Under the pieces are notes generated by a model, which was not told the origin of the DNA, ran no database searches, and was given only the letters and a program-made list of their open reading frames with translations. 64,000 nucleotides of DNA from Ecdyonurus torrentis (taxonomy: Eukaryota > Arthropoda > Insecta > Ephemeroptera > Heptageniidae). Location of the stretch: assembly GCA_949318235.1 (NCBI GenBank), contig OX439132.1:19603533-19667532 (forward strand), given 5' to 3'. The position numbers were made by a program, and so were the translations under genes. Each line of letters begins with the position of its first letter. Position 1 is the first letter of the stretch. Positions 13,887-46,321 of the stretch are shown piece after piece.

Positions 13887-16254
13887 CGCCAATTTTAAGT
13901 ATTTAAAAATAAAATGAGATGATATATGTATGTTTATTTAGCAGAATATCCAATTTCCTTTTTATAAAAATATTACATATCGACCAATGGGCAGTTTTTA
14001 TTTTGATTCATGATCATGATTTTCTATGTTAAATCTGAATTATTTTTTTATGGTTTCACGTATAGTATAGCCTAACAACAATGGTCAGATAGGTACTTAC
14101 ATATATCTAAAATATGATAAGAATATCTTTGTTGGCGTGAGGAAGTATTAGCTACTTCATCTTAGAAGCTCGTAAAAGTGTCATAATTGGTCCATAATTC
14201 ATAGCTATAGCTGTCACAAGCAATTTCAGCACCACACGCTACATCGTAATTTTCAAGTGATATTATACTCTTGTTATTACTAACTTCCGAAATATTCAAA
14301 AGCATATCGTGTTAATTCACATTATATTAAGCGTAACACACGAAAATGTAATGAGAAACTATGAGTCATAATATTATACGCTTGAATTTGCTTATACGAT
14401 TAAATTTTTTTATAAATTTTGGCATATTTATTATCTTATATTTAATAAAATATACAGCAAGAAAATTTGTTCATAATAATATTAGCAATTTATATTAAGT
14501 AGAATTTTATATTTCCTGCGAAACACTGTTAAAAGTAGTTTTTTTTATACACTAGACTAGACCAATTTTTTTTTTTTTTTTTTTTTTTTTTACTCAAATA
14601 TTTGAATTAAAATGTCAAAGTTTTTTTTTATGAGAAAAATAAGTGCATAGATTATATTATGGTTACAAAAAAAATTCAATCTTGGTCTAGTGTACATAAA
14701 TTTATATTAAGCGATGATATTATTTTATACAGTATACACTATCAAGAAAGTTGGAGATACACACATTTCTATGAAGATTTATATTAAAGTCGTAACCTAG
14801 AAAATAATTCAAAACTACAAAGTGAAGACAAAGCTTAAAGTCATTATGAATGATAAGTATACTACTTTAAATAAGCCTCTCCAAAAATAGTTTCCACTGC
14901 TCTTCAAAACAAAAACAACTACAAAAAAAAAGTTAGAGAGAGAGAGAAAAAAAAAACATTTTTGAAAAACGTCCAATTTGTAGAAATGCTTACAATTTTT
15001 TGTATATATTTTAGTTTTAGTAGAAAATAATTTGGCAAGATACAATTTGTTAAAGAAAATGTTGAATTTTTGTTTACAAAAACATGAAAAGGAAAAGTCA
15101 CCAACTTTTTTTTTTTTCTGTTTCAGATTATTATTTATTGCTAATTTAACCATATACTTAAGTACAAATAAGCACTTTAATATCACGTAACAAAACATTT
15201 TTTTAAAAATCAGTAAAGTCTTCTTGAAAGATAAAGAAACAAGAAAGCAATATTGCAAAGAAAAAAAAATGAAAGAAAGAATCTTCAATATTAAACCTTT
15301 TGTATTATATAAAAGCATGACACACAAAAAATACAATATGACAAAAAAATGTATATGCAATGTTTGCGAAAATCCTGTGCTTATATCAGTTCCGCTCAGC
15401 CGCGTGTATATGGTTTCTATGCGTGGTAGCTGCATTTAGGGGTTTGTGGGGTAGGGTGCAGGAAAGCAGGGTTCACCCAAGAGATATAGAGAGACCAATT
15501 CTCGTAGGGGGTGGAGAGATACAGTTAAGCGTTCATAACTTTGCCAACGCAGCAGATATGTCGTATACAACTTAATATTATGAGAAAGAAAAAAAAAATC
15601 TTCCATAAAAATTTATATCCATAATATCAACTTGTATTAGTATCTACTATAAAAAATAATAATAAAAAAAGTTTCTTAGTTATTTATATACTAGCTTCCG
15701 TTTAAAATAATAATTATTGTTTTTTATGTAGTTTTTAATTAATAAATTTTTATTATAATAATAAAAATTTTATTATTCTAGTCTCATAGGAAACATATTT
15801 AAAGACAATGTTATTTCAAAATGTAAATATTGTAATAATCTTATGTATACAACGATAAAATCTTAAGTGTTTTTATACTCGTATAAAAAGTGATTTTATT
15901 TTTCAAAACTGTAAAACTTTAAGCCATCTTTGCAATATTAAAAACAAAATAATAAATTTATGTGTTACAAATTATATTATTAAAAAAATCTGAATGTAAA
16001 TTTTAATTTTGTTTTTAAAAAAATCAATGTCAAATATTTACTCTTTCTCGAATGTAAACAGAACAAAAACAAATTGAAAAACAATATCTCCACTTTATAC
16101 AATGATGGGGAAAATAACCGTTCTAATCTCCGCCTCAAAGTTAGGTTTACAAGCGTGTGGTGTTTTGAGAGAGTCGAGATCCAGAGTGGATATGACGTTC
16201 TTATGTTGAAGCCAGTTTTTACCAAACGATGGCTCTTGATCCCAAAACTCCTCT

Positions 16255-16289
<35 letters not shown>

Positions 16290-16645
16290 ATCGACGTTCT
16301 CTCAATAAAGTTCCAGAAAACAATATTTTCTATTTTAATCACAACAACAATTTTCCTTCCTATGTTTGTAAGGTGTTTCAAAATTTTCTCCTAATTGGTC
16401 GTATTATTTAACGTGAAAATAAATGTATACTGAATCAATTAATATAAGATAGGTTGATATAATTAAGTTTTAGTGTGAGGATACTTCAAAAATAAAATGT
16501 AAAATACCTAATTTTAACAAAGTATAATAATTATGGTGTAACTTAATTTGGTATAATCTGATCTAAAGGAAAATTTCTCTAATTTTTGTTAGCTCATATG
16601 TTTTGAAGTGCAATTTCTCTGTCTCTGTCTCTGTCTCTGTCTCTG

Positions 16646-16681
<36 letters not shown>

Positions 16682-19640
16682 TCTCAATAATTATAATTCA
16701 TTAATTATTTATAAAAAATGTTGTAAATATGAATTTATTGAAATGGAATTAACTGGTTTTACACAGTACAATGTCTAAATAATGTTTCTTGTTATACTGT
16801 TTGTTTGTTTGTTTTTTGTGTTTTTTGTTTGTTTTTTCTGGAACGTAATTAGATGCATTAACTGCATGAACTGACCATAACACTATAACTCTGCGGAGAA
16901 TAACTATAAACTTTATTAAAAACTTATTACAGAGTAATTTTTCATCCGTATTAAATGCATCTTTACTACAACATTTTGCCAATATTTTTGCAAGAAGTAA
17001 AGGAAAATGCTGTAAACATAACTTTATTCTATCAATTTTTAAGATTTTAAATCATTACAAACTTTATAGTTACTGACCATTATTAACGTGTCACAGATTG
17101 ACCGAACATAAAAACAATAAATATAATTTTTAGTTATTTTTACTGTGCAAGAAATTTAAATTTTGGAGCTAGATAACATGCCAGTAAGTTTTCTTTATTT
17201 GATTTCTCTTTTTTTTTTATATACTGTACATTACTACTAAGTCTCCTGCAAGCAGTTAAAAAGCAGCAAAATTTCAACTATGATTTGGTACCAAATTATT
17301 CTTAGAGACAAAAAAATAATAAAATATTCAAAAAGAAAATTGATGTTTAAAAGATGGTCATTAGTCATTCTCATTATATAAGTATTACGTAAAGGGTTAT
17401 TTTAATGATAGTAGAGAAACTAAATAATAGAATGGATGAGAAAATGTGCTGAAAATGGTTAGTATAATATGAATTCAAGGTTCGAAGAAAAAAAAATGTC
17501 AATTTAAAATAGTATACCATAATAAGAATGTTGAAAAAATGGCAAGACGAATAAAGTGAATAACACATGATTGTTTAAATTGTTACTTTAAAAACTACTC
17601 GTGTTTTAAATATATAAATAGAAATTTGTAATGCTTTAAAGCTTTTATACAAAGTTAAATACTGCCTGTGGATTTGAATAATATAGCAAGGTATAATTGA
17701 TAATTGTTAAAAATAGCAAACGTTAAAATATTTGTAATGATTTTTTTTCTTTAATTATAAAGGTTTTGCTTTTAAAATCTGTAAAACGAATAAATTGGTA
17801 CGCAAAATAACTGCAAAATATGGAAATTATTAAAGATCATAAATTGTATTAAATTACACCTTTAACAAAAGAAATATTATGTATAAAAAAAAAACTTTTT
17901 TTTTTTGTTTACGTAAACTTCCATATTTTTTTTAATACTTTATGGGTGATTTGTTAGGTAACACACGCGAGAAAGGGTGAGCAGGTGTGGTAAAAATAAT
18001 GACGCCTCACTCGCGTACTCATTATTAACCGGAATCTTTCTCGCCATGATAGTAGAGAGCAGAGCTCGCCGGTATTTATTCCCAAGTAAACTCTATAGGG
18101 AGCACAAGCCACAAGCCTTTACTTTACCTCTGACTATACCTAACCACACCCTTTACAACTCTAGGGACATGATTCTACTATTTTAGGTCATACACGGTAA
18201 AAAAGTATTACTACGTATATAACATCAACTTTATAAATATTAGGGCTATAATTTTAACCGTTATATCCATTTTTCACATTATTTGTTATGATAATGGAAC
18301 TTCACGCATATATACTCATTAAAAATCAACACTTAAAATATATATTAACAACTTTATTTTGTAGATATGTAAGCAATTTTTGCTTCAAACTTACCCGATT
18401 GTGTCTAATCTAATTAAAATTTATACATGAAAATCTACATAATTTTATGATAATATTTTTAATCTCTATACATAGTAGAGTTTTTAGCAGTGTAGCATTA
18501 AAATTTATGTATGAAAAAAAGGTTTTTTTGAGATAATATTTTATGATAATAAGTTGAACACTGATAGTTTTTAGTAAAAAAATTTATTAGGGTATAAAGT
18601 AGATTTCTGCACTGGGAGGTCAATTCTTGATTTGAAATATTATTTGCACTCGGATATTGCAAACGTAGCTCTCATTTCTCATTGATACTAAAAACCCATT
18701 TTCATCTACAAAACTTTATTTCCTGTAACCTTTCAGTTCTCTTTCTATCTAATATACTATGAGTTTGTCATGACGTAAAGGTTTTACATGTGAATAGGTT
18801 TTGTTTCAATTTCTCTTTGTTTTATTTTAAAGTTGAAAAGTTTCAAATAGCTACACAATTTATGTTTAACTTTGAAAGATAAATACATTTTAAATTTTCA
18901 AAAGTAAATAAAACAAATTTGTTAAAGAGATGATTATTTTAAAGTTGGTTTGTTATTATATACTTAGTTAATTAATTTCTTGGTTATTTACGGTATTTCA
19001 ACTAAATTTTTATTTGTACGTAGTTAAGAATAAATACAAAATAATATTCTAGTTTAGCTTCATTTTTACATATTTTAAATATTTGTTTATAAATAGTTAA
19101 AAAAAATACAAAATATTCTAATTAGCTTTATTTTACATAATTTATCTTATAATGTATTTCGACTATATTAAATAGAATAACAGTGATACCATATATGATA
19201 ATTATTTACATATAATTCTAAAATAGTAAAATTTGTGTTATATGCAAGAAAATATGAAGCTATGTATTTTATGCTGTATTTATGTCAATATAGCATAATT
19301 ATAGCTAAATTGTAACAGCACAAATAATTATGCTCTATAAGATTATAGTTATGTCATGTAATATTATTATCATGCGCGTAATATAACATTAATTGTGCTG
19401 CAATAAATAAATGTTGCTGCTAAGTGGTCTAGCATATTACGTATTTGATTTTGTCAGTATGGATTTATATTATTCACTGCAGTATAAATTATTGTATTTT
19501 TTATGTAAAGAAATCAATTGCATCATATAAACATGATTGAAAAACTGGTAGTAGTTTTTAACAAATTTATTGAGTAAAATCTTGCTGCAGGTGCTAACAT
19601 TGTAACAATAGCTGGTCTTATAGTGCATTTTGTTGTTTAA
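99..19640 (+). CDS. 3' part of a CUB-domain protein gene, probably GPI-anchored (5' exons outside window)
   Basis: Exons proposed: 99-328, 3962-4030, optionally 5204-5299, and 19591-19640. The first encodes the second half of a CUB domain (Cys, DxVxV, LC, STG, LVRF, then GFRASYEF), followed by a Pro/Ala linker. The acceptor before 99 is phase 2 and all later junctions are phase 1, so the exons join in frame with or without the cassette. The last exon adds a short hydrophobic tail and a stop, the layout of a GPI-attachment signal. The gene lies head to tail with the complete CUB gene starting at 20644 and shares its intron phases, so the two are likely tandem duplicates. CUB domains bind proteins outside the cell; arthropod relatives are often annotated as suppressor-of-lurcher-like, but I cannot assign a partner. 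The N-terminus lies upstream of base 1. The half-CUB exon is sure, the linker likely, and the tail and cassette are inference. Confidence 0.6.
1051..1374 (+). mobile_element. TTAA-bounded MITE, family A copy 1
   Basis: Begins TTAAAGGAATGGACC and ends GGTCTATGACTTTA; imperfect inverted ends and an interior shared with the copies at 7113 and 10080 (CACAAAACACTTGATGGGAC, the Thr-rich middle and CGCTCTCTTG). No coding capacity. Confidence 0.7.
2754..3066 (+). mobile_element. MITE family B copy 1 (TATAGGGTG ends)
   Basis: Inverted ends TATAGGGTG and CACCCTATA. The interior is about 75-80 percent similar by eye to 8263-8570, including the block CATCAATGCTCTCAAAAAT. Carries TGACGTCA near 2773. Confidence 0.7.
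3250..3568. mobile_element. MITE with about 40-bp terminal inverted repeats and TTAA ends
   Basis: The ends TTAAAGCCCTTGTCA and its complement continue for about 40 bases with one mismatch. A second inner inverted pair carries TGACGTCA at both arms (near 3315 and 3426). A 3-bp TCA lies directly outside both ends (3247-3249, 3569-3571). Confidence 0.75.
3962..4030 (+). CDS. linker exon after the CUB domain
   Basis: This 69-nt exon lies between an AG ending at 3961 (a T-rich tract precedes it) and the donor ACAG/GTCAGT at 4031. It is phase 1 on both sides, so it adds 23 residues in frame. The peptide is rich in Pro, Glu and Gln and ends GPAAST, with small residues suited to a GPI omega site if it is followed by the 19591 exon. 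It is clearly less AT-rich than its surroundings. Without transcript data it remains a prediction. Confidence 0.62.
5204..5299 (+). CDS. possible 32-residue cassette exon
   Basis: An AG ends at 5203, and the donor is CCGCCAG/GTATAT. Phase 1 in and phase 1 out, exactly as the surrounding gene needs, with no stop in 96 nt. The peptide has three cysteines and an Arg cluster (RRRRAAR) and matches no domain I know. The 3' half of the segment is GC-rich within an AT-rich intron. The polypyrimidine tract is weak. If used, it would insert a basic, possibly protease-sensitive segment between linker and tail. It may be chance. Confidence 0.35.
6346..6421. repeat. GA microsatellite
   Basis: About 75 bases of GA with a few GAAAGA interruptions at the left; responsible for Leu-Ser open frames on the minus strand. 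Confidence 0.95.
6628..6714. repeat. compound TA-GA microsatellite
   Basis: About 58 bases of TA run directly into 28 bases of GA. Confidence 0.95.
7113..7455 (-). mobile_element. TTAA-bounded MITE, family A copy 2 (inverted)
   Basis: Same element in the opposite orientation: TTAAAGCCATAGACC at the left, GGTCTATTCCTTTAA at the right. It retains an intact TGACGTCA palindrome near 7276. About 340 bp, noncoding. Confidence 0.72.
8263..8570 (+). mobile_element. MITE family B copy 2
   Basis: Same ends as copy 1 (TATAGGGTG / ACCCTATA). Inserted in the first of two copies of a local repeat, at the site GTTTATAATCTG. Confidence 0.7.
8656..8819. mobile_element. MITE family P copy 1 (AGGTAGAG ends, hairpin)
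   Basis: AGGTAGAGAAAGTGG opposes the right end, whose complement is AGGTAGAGGCAGTGG; the arms continue through AATATC...GCGATAGTAAA and meet at CTGATTGGCTAG / CTAGCCAATCAG. TTA outside each end fits the 3-bp target site of PIF/Harbinger elements. Confidence 0.72.
10080..10440 (+). mobile_element. TTAA-bounded MITE, family A copy 3
   Basis: TTAAAGGAATAAACC at the left and GGTCTATGGCTTTAA at the right. A T run (near 10231-10247) and small indels explain its extra length. The open frame across it (10259-10516) is part of this noncoding element. Confidence 0.72.
11306..11499. repeat. CT and GA microsatellites in inverted arrangement
   Basis: CT at 11306-11361 and GA at 11454-11499 are complementary and separated by about 90 bases, so a hairpin can form. 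Confidence 0.9.
11780..11836. repeat. compound GT-GA microsatellite
   Basis: Short GT tract followed by about 44 bases of GA. Confidence 0.93.
13478..13604. mobile_element. short MITE (ACTGTTTT ends)
   Basis: 127 bp. Ends ACTGTTTTGAGGCCGACTT and the complement ACTGTTTTAAGGCTGACTT; arms of about 38 bases surround a middle containing GCATGCGC. GC-richer than its surroundings. Confidence 0.7.
13629..13795. mobile_element. MITE set inside a TA microsatellite
   Basis: Left end TCGTCCTGGTCGCTGCAAAA opposes the right end, whose complement is CCATCCTGATCACTGTAAAA. Inner words CTCCAGCGATCAGCA and TGCTGATCATTGGAG also pair. TA repeats flank both sides, short at the left and about 90 bases at the right. 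Confidence 0.65.
13796..13885. repeat. TA microsatellite
   Basis: About 90 bases of TA directly after the MITE at 13629-13795. Confidence 0.95.
16257..16286. repeat. CT microsatellite
   Basis: About 28 bases of CT. Confidence 0.9.
16615..16684. repeat. GTCTCT hexamer array and CT tract
   Basis: Eight or so GTCTCT units pass into pure CT, a hexamer grown from the dinucleotide. Confidence 0.92.
19591..19640 (+). CDS. probable terminal exon encoding a GPI-type hydrophobic tail
   Basis: The acceptor TCTTGCTGCAG ends at 19590. Read in phase 1, the exon encodes ANIVTIAGLIVHFVV and then TAA at 19638-19640. A short uncharged hydrophobic stretch ending directly at the stop, preceded by the small residues AAST of the linker exon, is the pattern of a GPI-attachment signal. 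The neighbouring CUB gene ends with the same design, also in a separate phase-1 exon. An AATAAA at 20202-20207 could serve for polyadenylation. It is a short exon, so a chance match cannot be excluded. Confidence 0.52.
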
Positions 19641-19665
19641 TAATTTAGCAAAGGTTATATAGTGA

Positions 19666-19670
<5 letters not shown>

Positions 19671-19726
<56 letters not shown>

Positions 19727-19727
19727 A
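19671..19727. repeat. GA microsatellite with G run
   Basis: About 46 bases of GA end in ten or so G, shortly after the proposed stop of the first CUB gene. Confidence 0.93.
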
Positions 19728-20201
19728 ACAAAAAAGTGGTTGAGACAACAAAATGTATGTAAGAATTTGATTTTTCATGAACAACTTTAAACTTTAAGGC
19801 CATATACATGTGAGTTAAAATGTAGAAAACAACATTACCGCGTGGTTTATTGTATGAATACATTTTAAATTTACTTTTAATAACATTATTAACGTACAAA
19901 CGTGGTTTACCGCAACCAGTTCACAAATCTTAAATTCAGAAATTTCTTTACTATGTTTTACATTAAAGTCACACATGTTGACAAAATGGCTTAAAAAAAA
20001 ATTTGGGTCATATTAAATATAAAGAATTTGCGTCATAAAAACGTGCCAAGAAGATTTCACGCTATTCTTTTGTATGTTATGTAAATTTCCACTGCGATGA
20101 TTTCTTATTTCAATATGTAAAATATCATTTTTATTCTCATTTCAGTCAAATGTGTTGAATCATTATATTTTCTGTTCTTGATTCCTAGCCAAAACAATAA
20201 T

Positions 20202-20207
20202 AATAAA
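20202..20207 (+). terminator. candidate poly(A) signal of the upstream CUB gene
   Basis: An AATAAA hexamer lies about 560 nt after the proposed TAA stop and about 440 nt before the start of the next gene. In such AT-rich DNA the hexamer is common, so the position is the main support. Confidence 0.25.
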
Positions 20208-20592
20208 GGAGAAAGAAAATGTACGTATTACGTAATATTATATACTTTTTTTTTAAATTAATAGGAAAAACGTGTTGCAGTTTTTAGTACCAAAAAAAAA
20301 AAAAAAAAAAAAAAGAAAAAGACGAATCAAATGAGACAACATGTGGTGAATTTGAGGTAAAGAGAAGGAAAAAAAAACACACACACACGACATTTCTTAG
20401 ACGTGATTCTGCATTGAAGACTGTCTTGTGTACACAACGAGACGGTTTGTAAAGATCTTACTTTTACTATTTTTTTTTCTTTTTTTTTATGGGCAGGCGT
20501 GACTGTGAGGGGGTACAAATGCAAAAGCTCAGCGCGGGGTCCGGGCAAATCAATATAGCGCGTGCGCCAATGTTACCCACCATTTTAGTGTT

Positions 20593-20626
20593 TACAATAT
20601 AGTTTGCTAGAGGTGAGACACTCAGT
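20593..20626 (+). promoter_or_regulatory. candidate core promoter of the complete CUB gene
   Basis: The arthropod initiator pentamer TCAGT lies at 20622-20626, and an AT-rich TATA-like stretch (ACAATATAG) lies about 25-30 bases upstream. A GC-richer patch with CGCG motifs precedes it. If correct, the 5' leader is only about 20 nt. Weak evidence. Confidence 0.22.
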
Positions 20627-20643
20627 AGCAAAGAGATGCAGAG

Positions 20644-42512
<21,869 letters not shown>

Positions 42513-43149
42513 CAAGTAGAGAGATTCACATGTCACAAACAAAGTCATTCAAACAAATTTCTGTGAGAGAATCTTAAGACATTCTTATATTCATAACAAA
42601 TTGTTCTTACTGTACAAGTACATACATTAACTACGATTAACGTAAAAAAAAAATGTGTTTTGTATTTTTAGCTCTACTATAATAATCTCTCATATTATTT
42701 TGTTTGAATTTTAATGCGAGACAAAAAGAAAATCTCCATATAATATAAACTGCTGGATTAAGCTGTTATATATAACAATAACTAAAAGAAAAAAAAAATT
42801 AAGTATCGACCATCAGAAAATATTTTCATATCGCCACAAGTTTTTAACAATATAGATTTCACGAAACATTTTAAGTGTACAATAATGAAAAAAATATAAA
42901 AGTAATAAAATAAGAGTGTATAATCCAATGAATTAGACAATATTTTCAAATCATTTAGATGCTCATGTAGTAGCGTCTAATTAACTGCTATAGATTTTAT
43001 AATTTCAGTATATTATATCCTTTGTTTTATTTTATACGTAAACTTAAATAAGAAAAAAAAAAGTGAAAATCATGCATATAAAATGTAACGTAAAATAAAA
43101 CAAATTAGTCTTTATTGTTAATATGTACAGAAGAAATATCTTTATATAA

Positions 43150-43180
<31 letters not shown>

Positions 43181-43463
43181 AATATATATATATAATAATC
43201 TCTATTATTTATTGGATATAATAATATATGATGGTTTGATGTTTTAGACTGAAAATATAGGTACCGGTTGTTCTTTCTGTTAAAATGTGTTTAAATTGGT
43301 GTATGTATTAACTATTAAACTTATTACAGGCGAAAAATATTCTATACACTTTTTTTATATATACTCTTCATTTTTAATCATACAAAATAAACTGTTTTAA
43401 TTATAAGACTCCGTATGATATTATTGTTATTCATTGGAACCTTGTACAGCATTATACTTGTGC

Positions 43464-43490
43464 ACAAATAAAATAAAAATAAAATAAAAA
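43464..43490 (+). terminator. cluster of candidate poly(A) signals
   Basis: Four overlapping AATAAA-like hexamers follow one another about 950 nt after the stop codon of the two-CUB gene. Plausible but not specific in AT-rich DNA. Confidence 0.25.
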
Positions 43491-44995
43491 GAACTCAATT
43501 CTGGTATCCTAAATAAGTGACAGTGAATTTTTACAGACATGAACAAATATTTATTGATATAGGTAAAAAAAAAAAAAATAGAAAAAGGTCTGTGATTTTG
43601 ACCAAAGCAAATGACATTAATAATGCGTGTGATCTCAAGAATAAATAAAATGTTGTAAATAATATAAAAATTATTAATTATAGAATTAAATGTTGATAAT
43701 TAGATAAATTTTATATTATAGAAAAAAAAAACTATAGAAAAACCTTGTTCGGTTTAGTTATAATTCTACATAGAGTTTTTGTTAATTATATATATTATTG
43801 GGGATTCAATATATAGGAAGAAAGTTTTTATTGAAAATAATAATAATAAAAAATTACCACTTGCTTTGTAAATAATTTTGCTAAAAGTTTATTGGATAAA
43901 TAAAGTAACGAAAGAAAAAAAAAATGTCAAAGTTACCATGAATAACTGACCTGAACAAGGTAGAATAATCTATCACTTAAACTTTGATGATAATTTGTAA
44001 TTAAAAACAAAACAATTATTAGTATATATTGTGGGAGAAACGTTTTTTATTTTTTCTTATGTTTTCAATGGGGTCTTTAATTTTATTCACTAGAAATCTT
44101 AGACTAACAATAAAAAGTATAAAAAAATAACATTAAAAGAAGAAGAAGAAAAAAAATATATATTAAAAATATATATATATATATATATTTTTTTTTCGCA
44201 TTTTTTTTTCATGCTTTATATTATAAACATGGATAAAAGAAATAATTAAATACATACGTCTCATTGCATAAATGTTACTATTTTTGAAGTGAATAAATAA
44301 TGTTATATACGTTTAACTTTACAGTATAAATTTATTATGCTATATCACAATTATTATGCAACATTTAATCAGTCTGTACGTATAGCATAATTTTTGTGCA
44401 TTTACTTTTGTCCAAAAAGAATTATTTTATGATCTATGAACCAGTCTAAGAAACAAAGTAGAATCCCATGTATTTTTCATCTGAGTCTTATATGTTTTCA
44501 GACCTAAATATTATTTTGACCTTTATTTTTTTATTTCTTACTGAACCAAATTCTTTTTTATTAAATTAAAGACCTTATAAATGTATGATTGTTATTGAAT
44601 TTGTTATTATTGATATTTAGTATTGTTGAGGTGGATAAAATATGTGTACAAATTTATGAGATGTGACCACACGAAAGAAGCAATCAATGACAGGGCGTTT
44701 GTCTTTGTCAATCAGCAATACTGACTCAATTAAATCAATAAATTATTACTATAAAAAAGCAACAATGTCATGTGTATTTTTATCTCCCACTCCCTCTTTA
44801 AATATTATCATTATTTCTTTTATTATTAACAAGTGATCGTTAAATCAACTTTTACAATAACAACAATCAGCAAAAAAGAAAAAGTTAGGAATTAAAAAAA
44901 AAAATGATAATCAATCACTAACGTATAAACTATATAAGTTTTTTTTAGAAGTATACTGTAGTTGTTTTTAGAATAATGCTCATTATTATTATATA

Positions 44996-45000
<5 letters not shown>

Positions 45001-45050
<50 letters not shown>
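45001..45050. repeat. TA microsatellite
   Basis: About 50 bases of TA. Confidence 0.93.
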
Positions 45051-45053
<3 letters not shown>

Positions 45054-45276
45054 AATCAAAAATACAAAAGTTCAAAGACCACTTTTTCTTCTTATTAAAT
45101 TATTTTTTTTTTAATATTTAATGGTATATATAATGAGAAATGACCAGGACTATATGTTCCAAATTTTCAGAACCAACGAACATCAGATAGTGGAGTAAAA
45201 AGTCACTGAAATTGTACTACGATGCTTAATGGGAGTAAAATTCCAAATATTTGTAATTTAAATACGTGCATAACGC

Positions 45277-45564
<288 letters not shown>

Positions 45565-46059
45565 AACCTTTTTACATTTGAAGAATAAATATATATATAT
45601 ATATATTATGTTCTGTCAGTTCTGTAAATAAATAATAAAAGTAAAATGTTTCGTTCAACCCCTATACCTCATTTTTCAAGCCTGATAAGTCAATAAAACA
45701 TTAAAAAAACAAATTGTTTAGTTTATAATAACAATTGTTGCTTTATTGTTCTCGGGAAAGTAACGATGTAAAAAAATTTTTATTAAAAAAGTTTTTTAAA
45801 ATCTACTGTCGAATTAAAAAATTTACAGGCAGATAAACTGATCAATGAAATGGCGCAAGACAGTTTGCAGTTGGATCTTATTTTGATATTGCCACTTGTA
45901 TCATATTTCACTTTTTCGTATATCTCAATTTACTTAGGTATAGTGACGTATAGAGAACACGCGTAAACGCGCGAGTATACGTACATCCGAGTGCATCCAT
46001 TAGAAGTTAGAAGATATATTCATGACTCATGACCTTTGTTCATGACCTCTATATGTTAT

Positions 46060-46117
46060 TATGCGGCCCAGCCAGAACTCCGGTACACGCTCTTCACCTG
46101 AGGAAAGTTCGATCAAG
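46060..46117 (+). other. possible 5' noncoding exon of the tetraspanin gene
   Basis: A GC-rich patch (GCGGCCCAGCCAG onward) ends in a good donor, ATCAAG/GTAACA, on the plus strand, 1.56 kb before the tetraspanin ATG. CpG-containing sequence lies just upstream near 45955-45985. Only position and composition support this. Confidence 0.25.
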
Positions 46118-46287
46118 GTAACAAATAAATCAATTAAATAATATTTTATAATGATGAGCTTTTTTTTTGTGTGTTTTTTTTAAATTTATGAATTGAATTT
46201 ATTATCCCTGATTAAAAAAATAATATTATTATTGCTATCTTTAAAAATATAATCTATTGACTAATTTTGATATAACTATTTGTTTTC

Positions 46288-46321
<34 letters not shown>

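Larger units (their letters stand above)
4031..19590 (+). other. large intron region of the first CUB gene
   Basis: About 15.6 kb, carrying the possible cassette exon at 5204-5299, many microsatellites, the nested MITE cluster at 8213-8840, two further TTAA-bounded elements (7113-7455, 10080-10440) and two MITEs at 13478-13795. Three GC-richer patches (12958-13064, 15370-15570, 17966-18180) remain unexplained. The intron assignment depends on the 19591 exon being real. Confidence 0.45.
19641..20643. other. intergenic region between the two CUB genes
   Basis: It holds a GA microsatellite followed by a G run (about 19671-19727), an A run near 20291-20313, and a GC-richer CpG-containing patch at 20505-20580 just before the next gene, consistent with a promoter. 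No open frame of interest. Confidence 0.6.

Noticed and set aside
14815..15435. 206-codon open frame on the minus strand
   Set aside because: Phe/Leu/Lys-rich AT-driven sequence with no domain, poly-A and GA interruptions, and no splice or start context that stands out.
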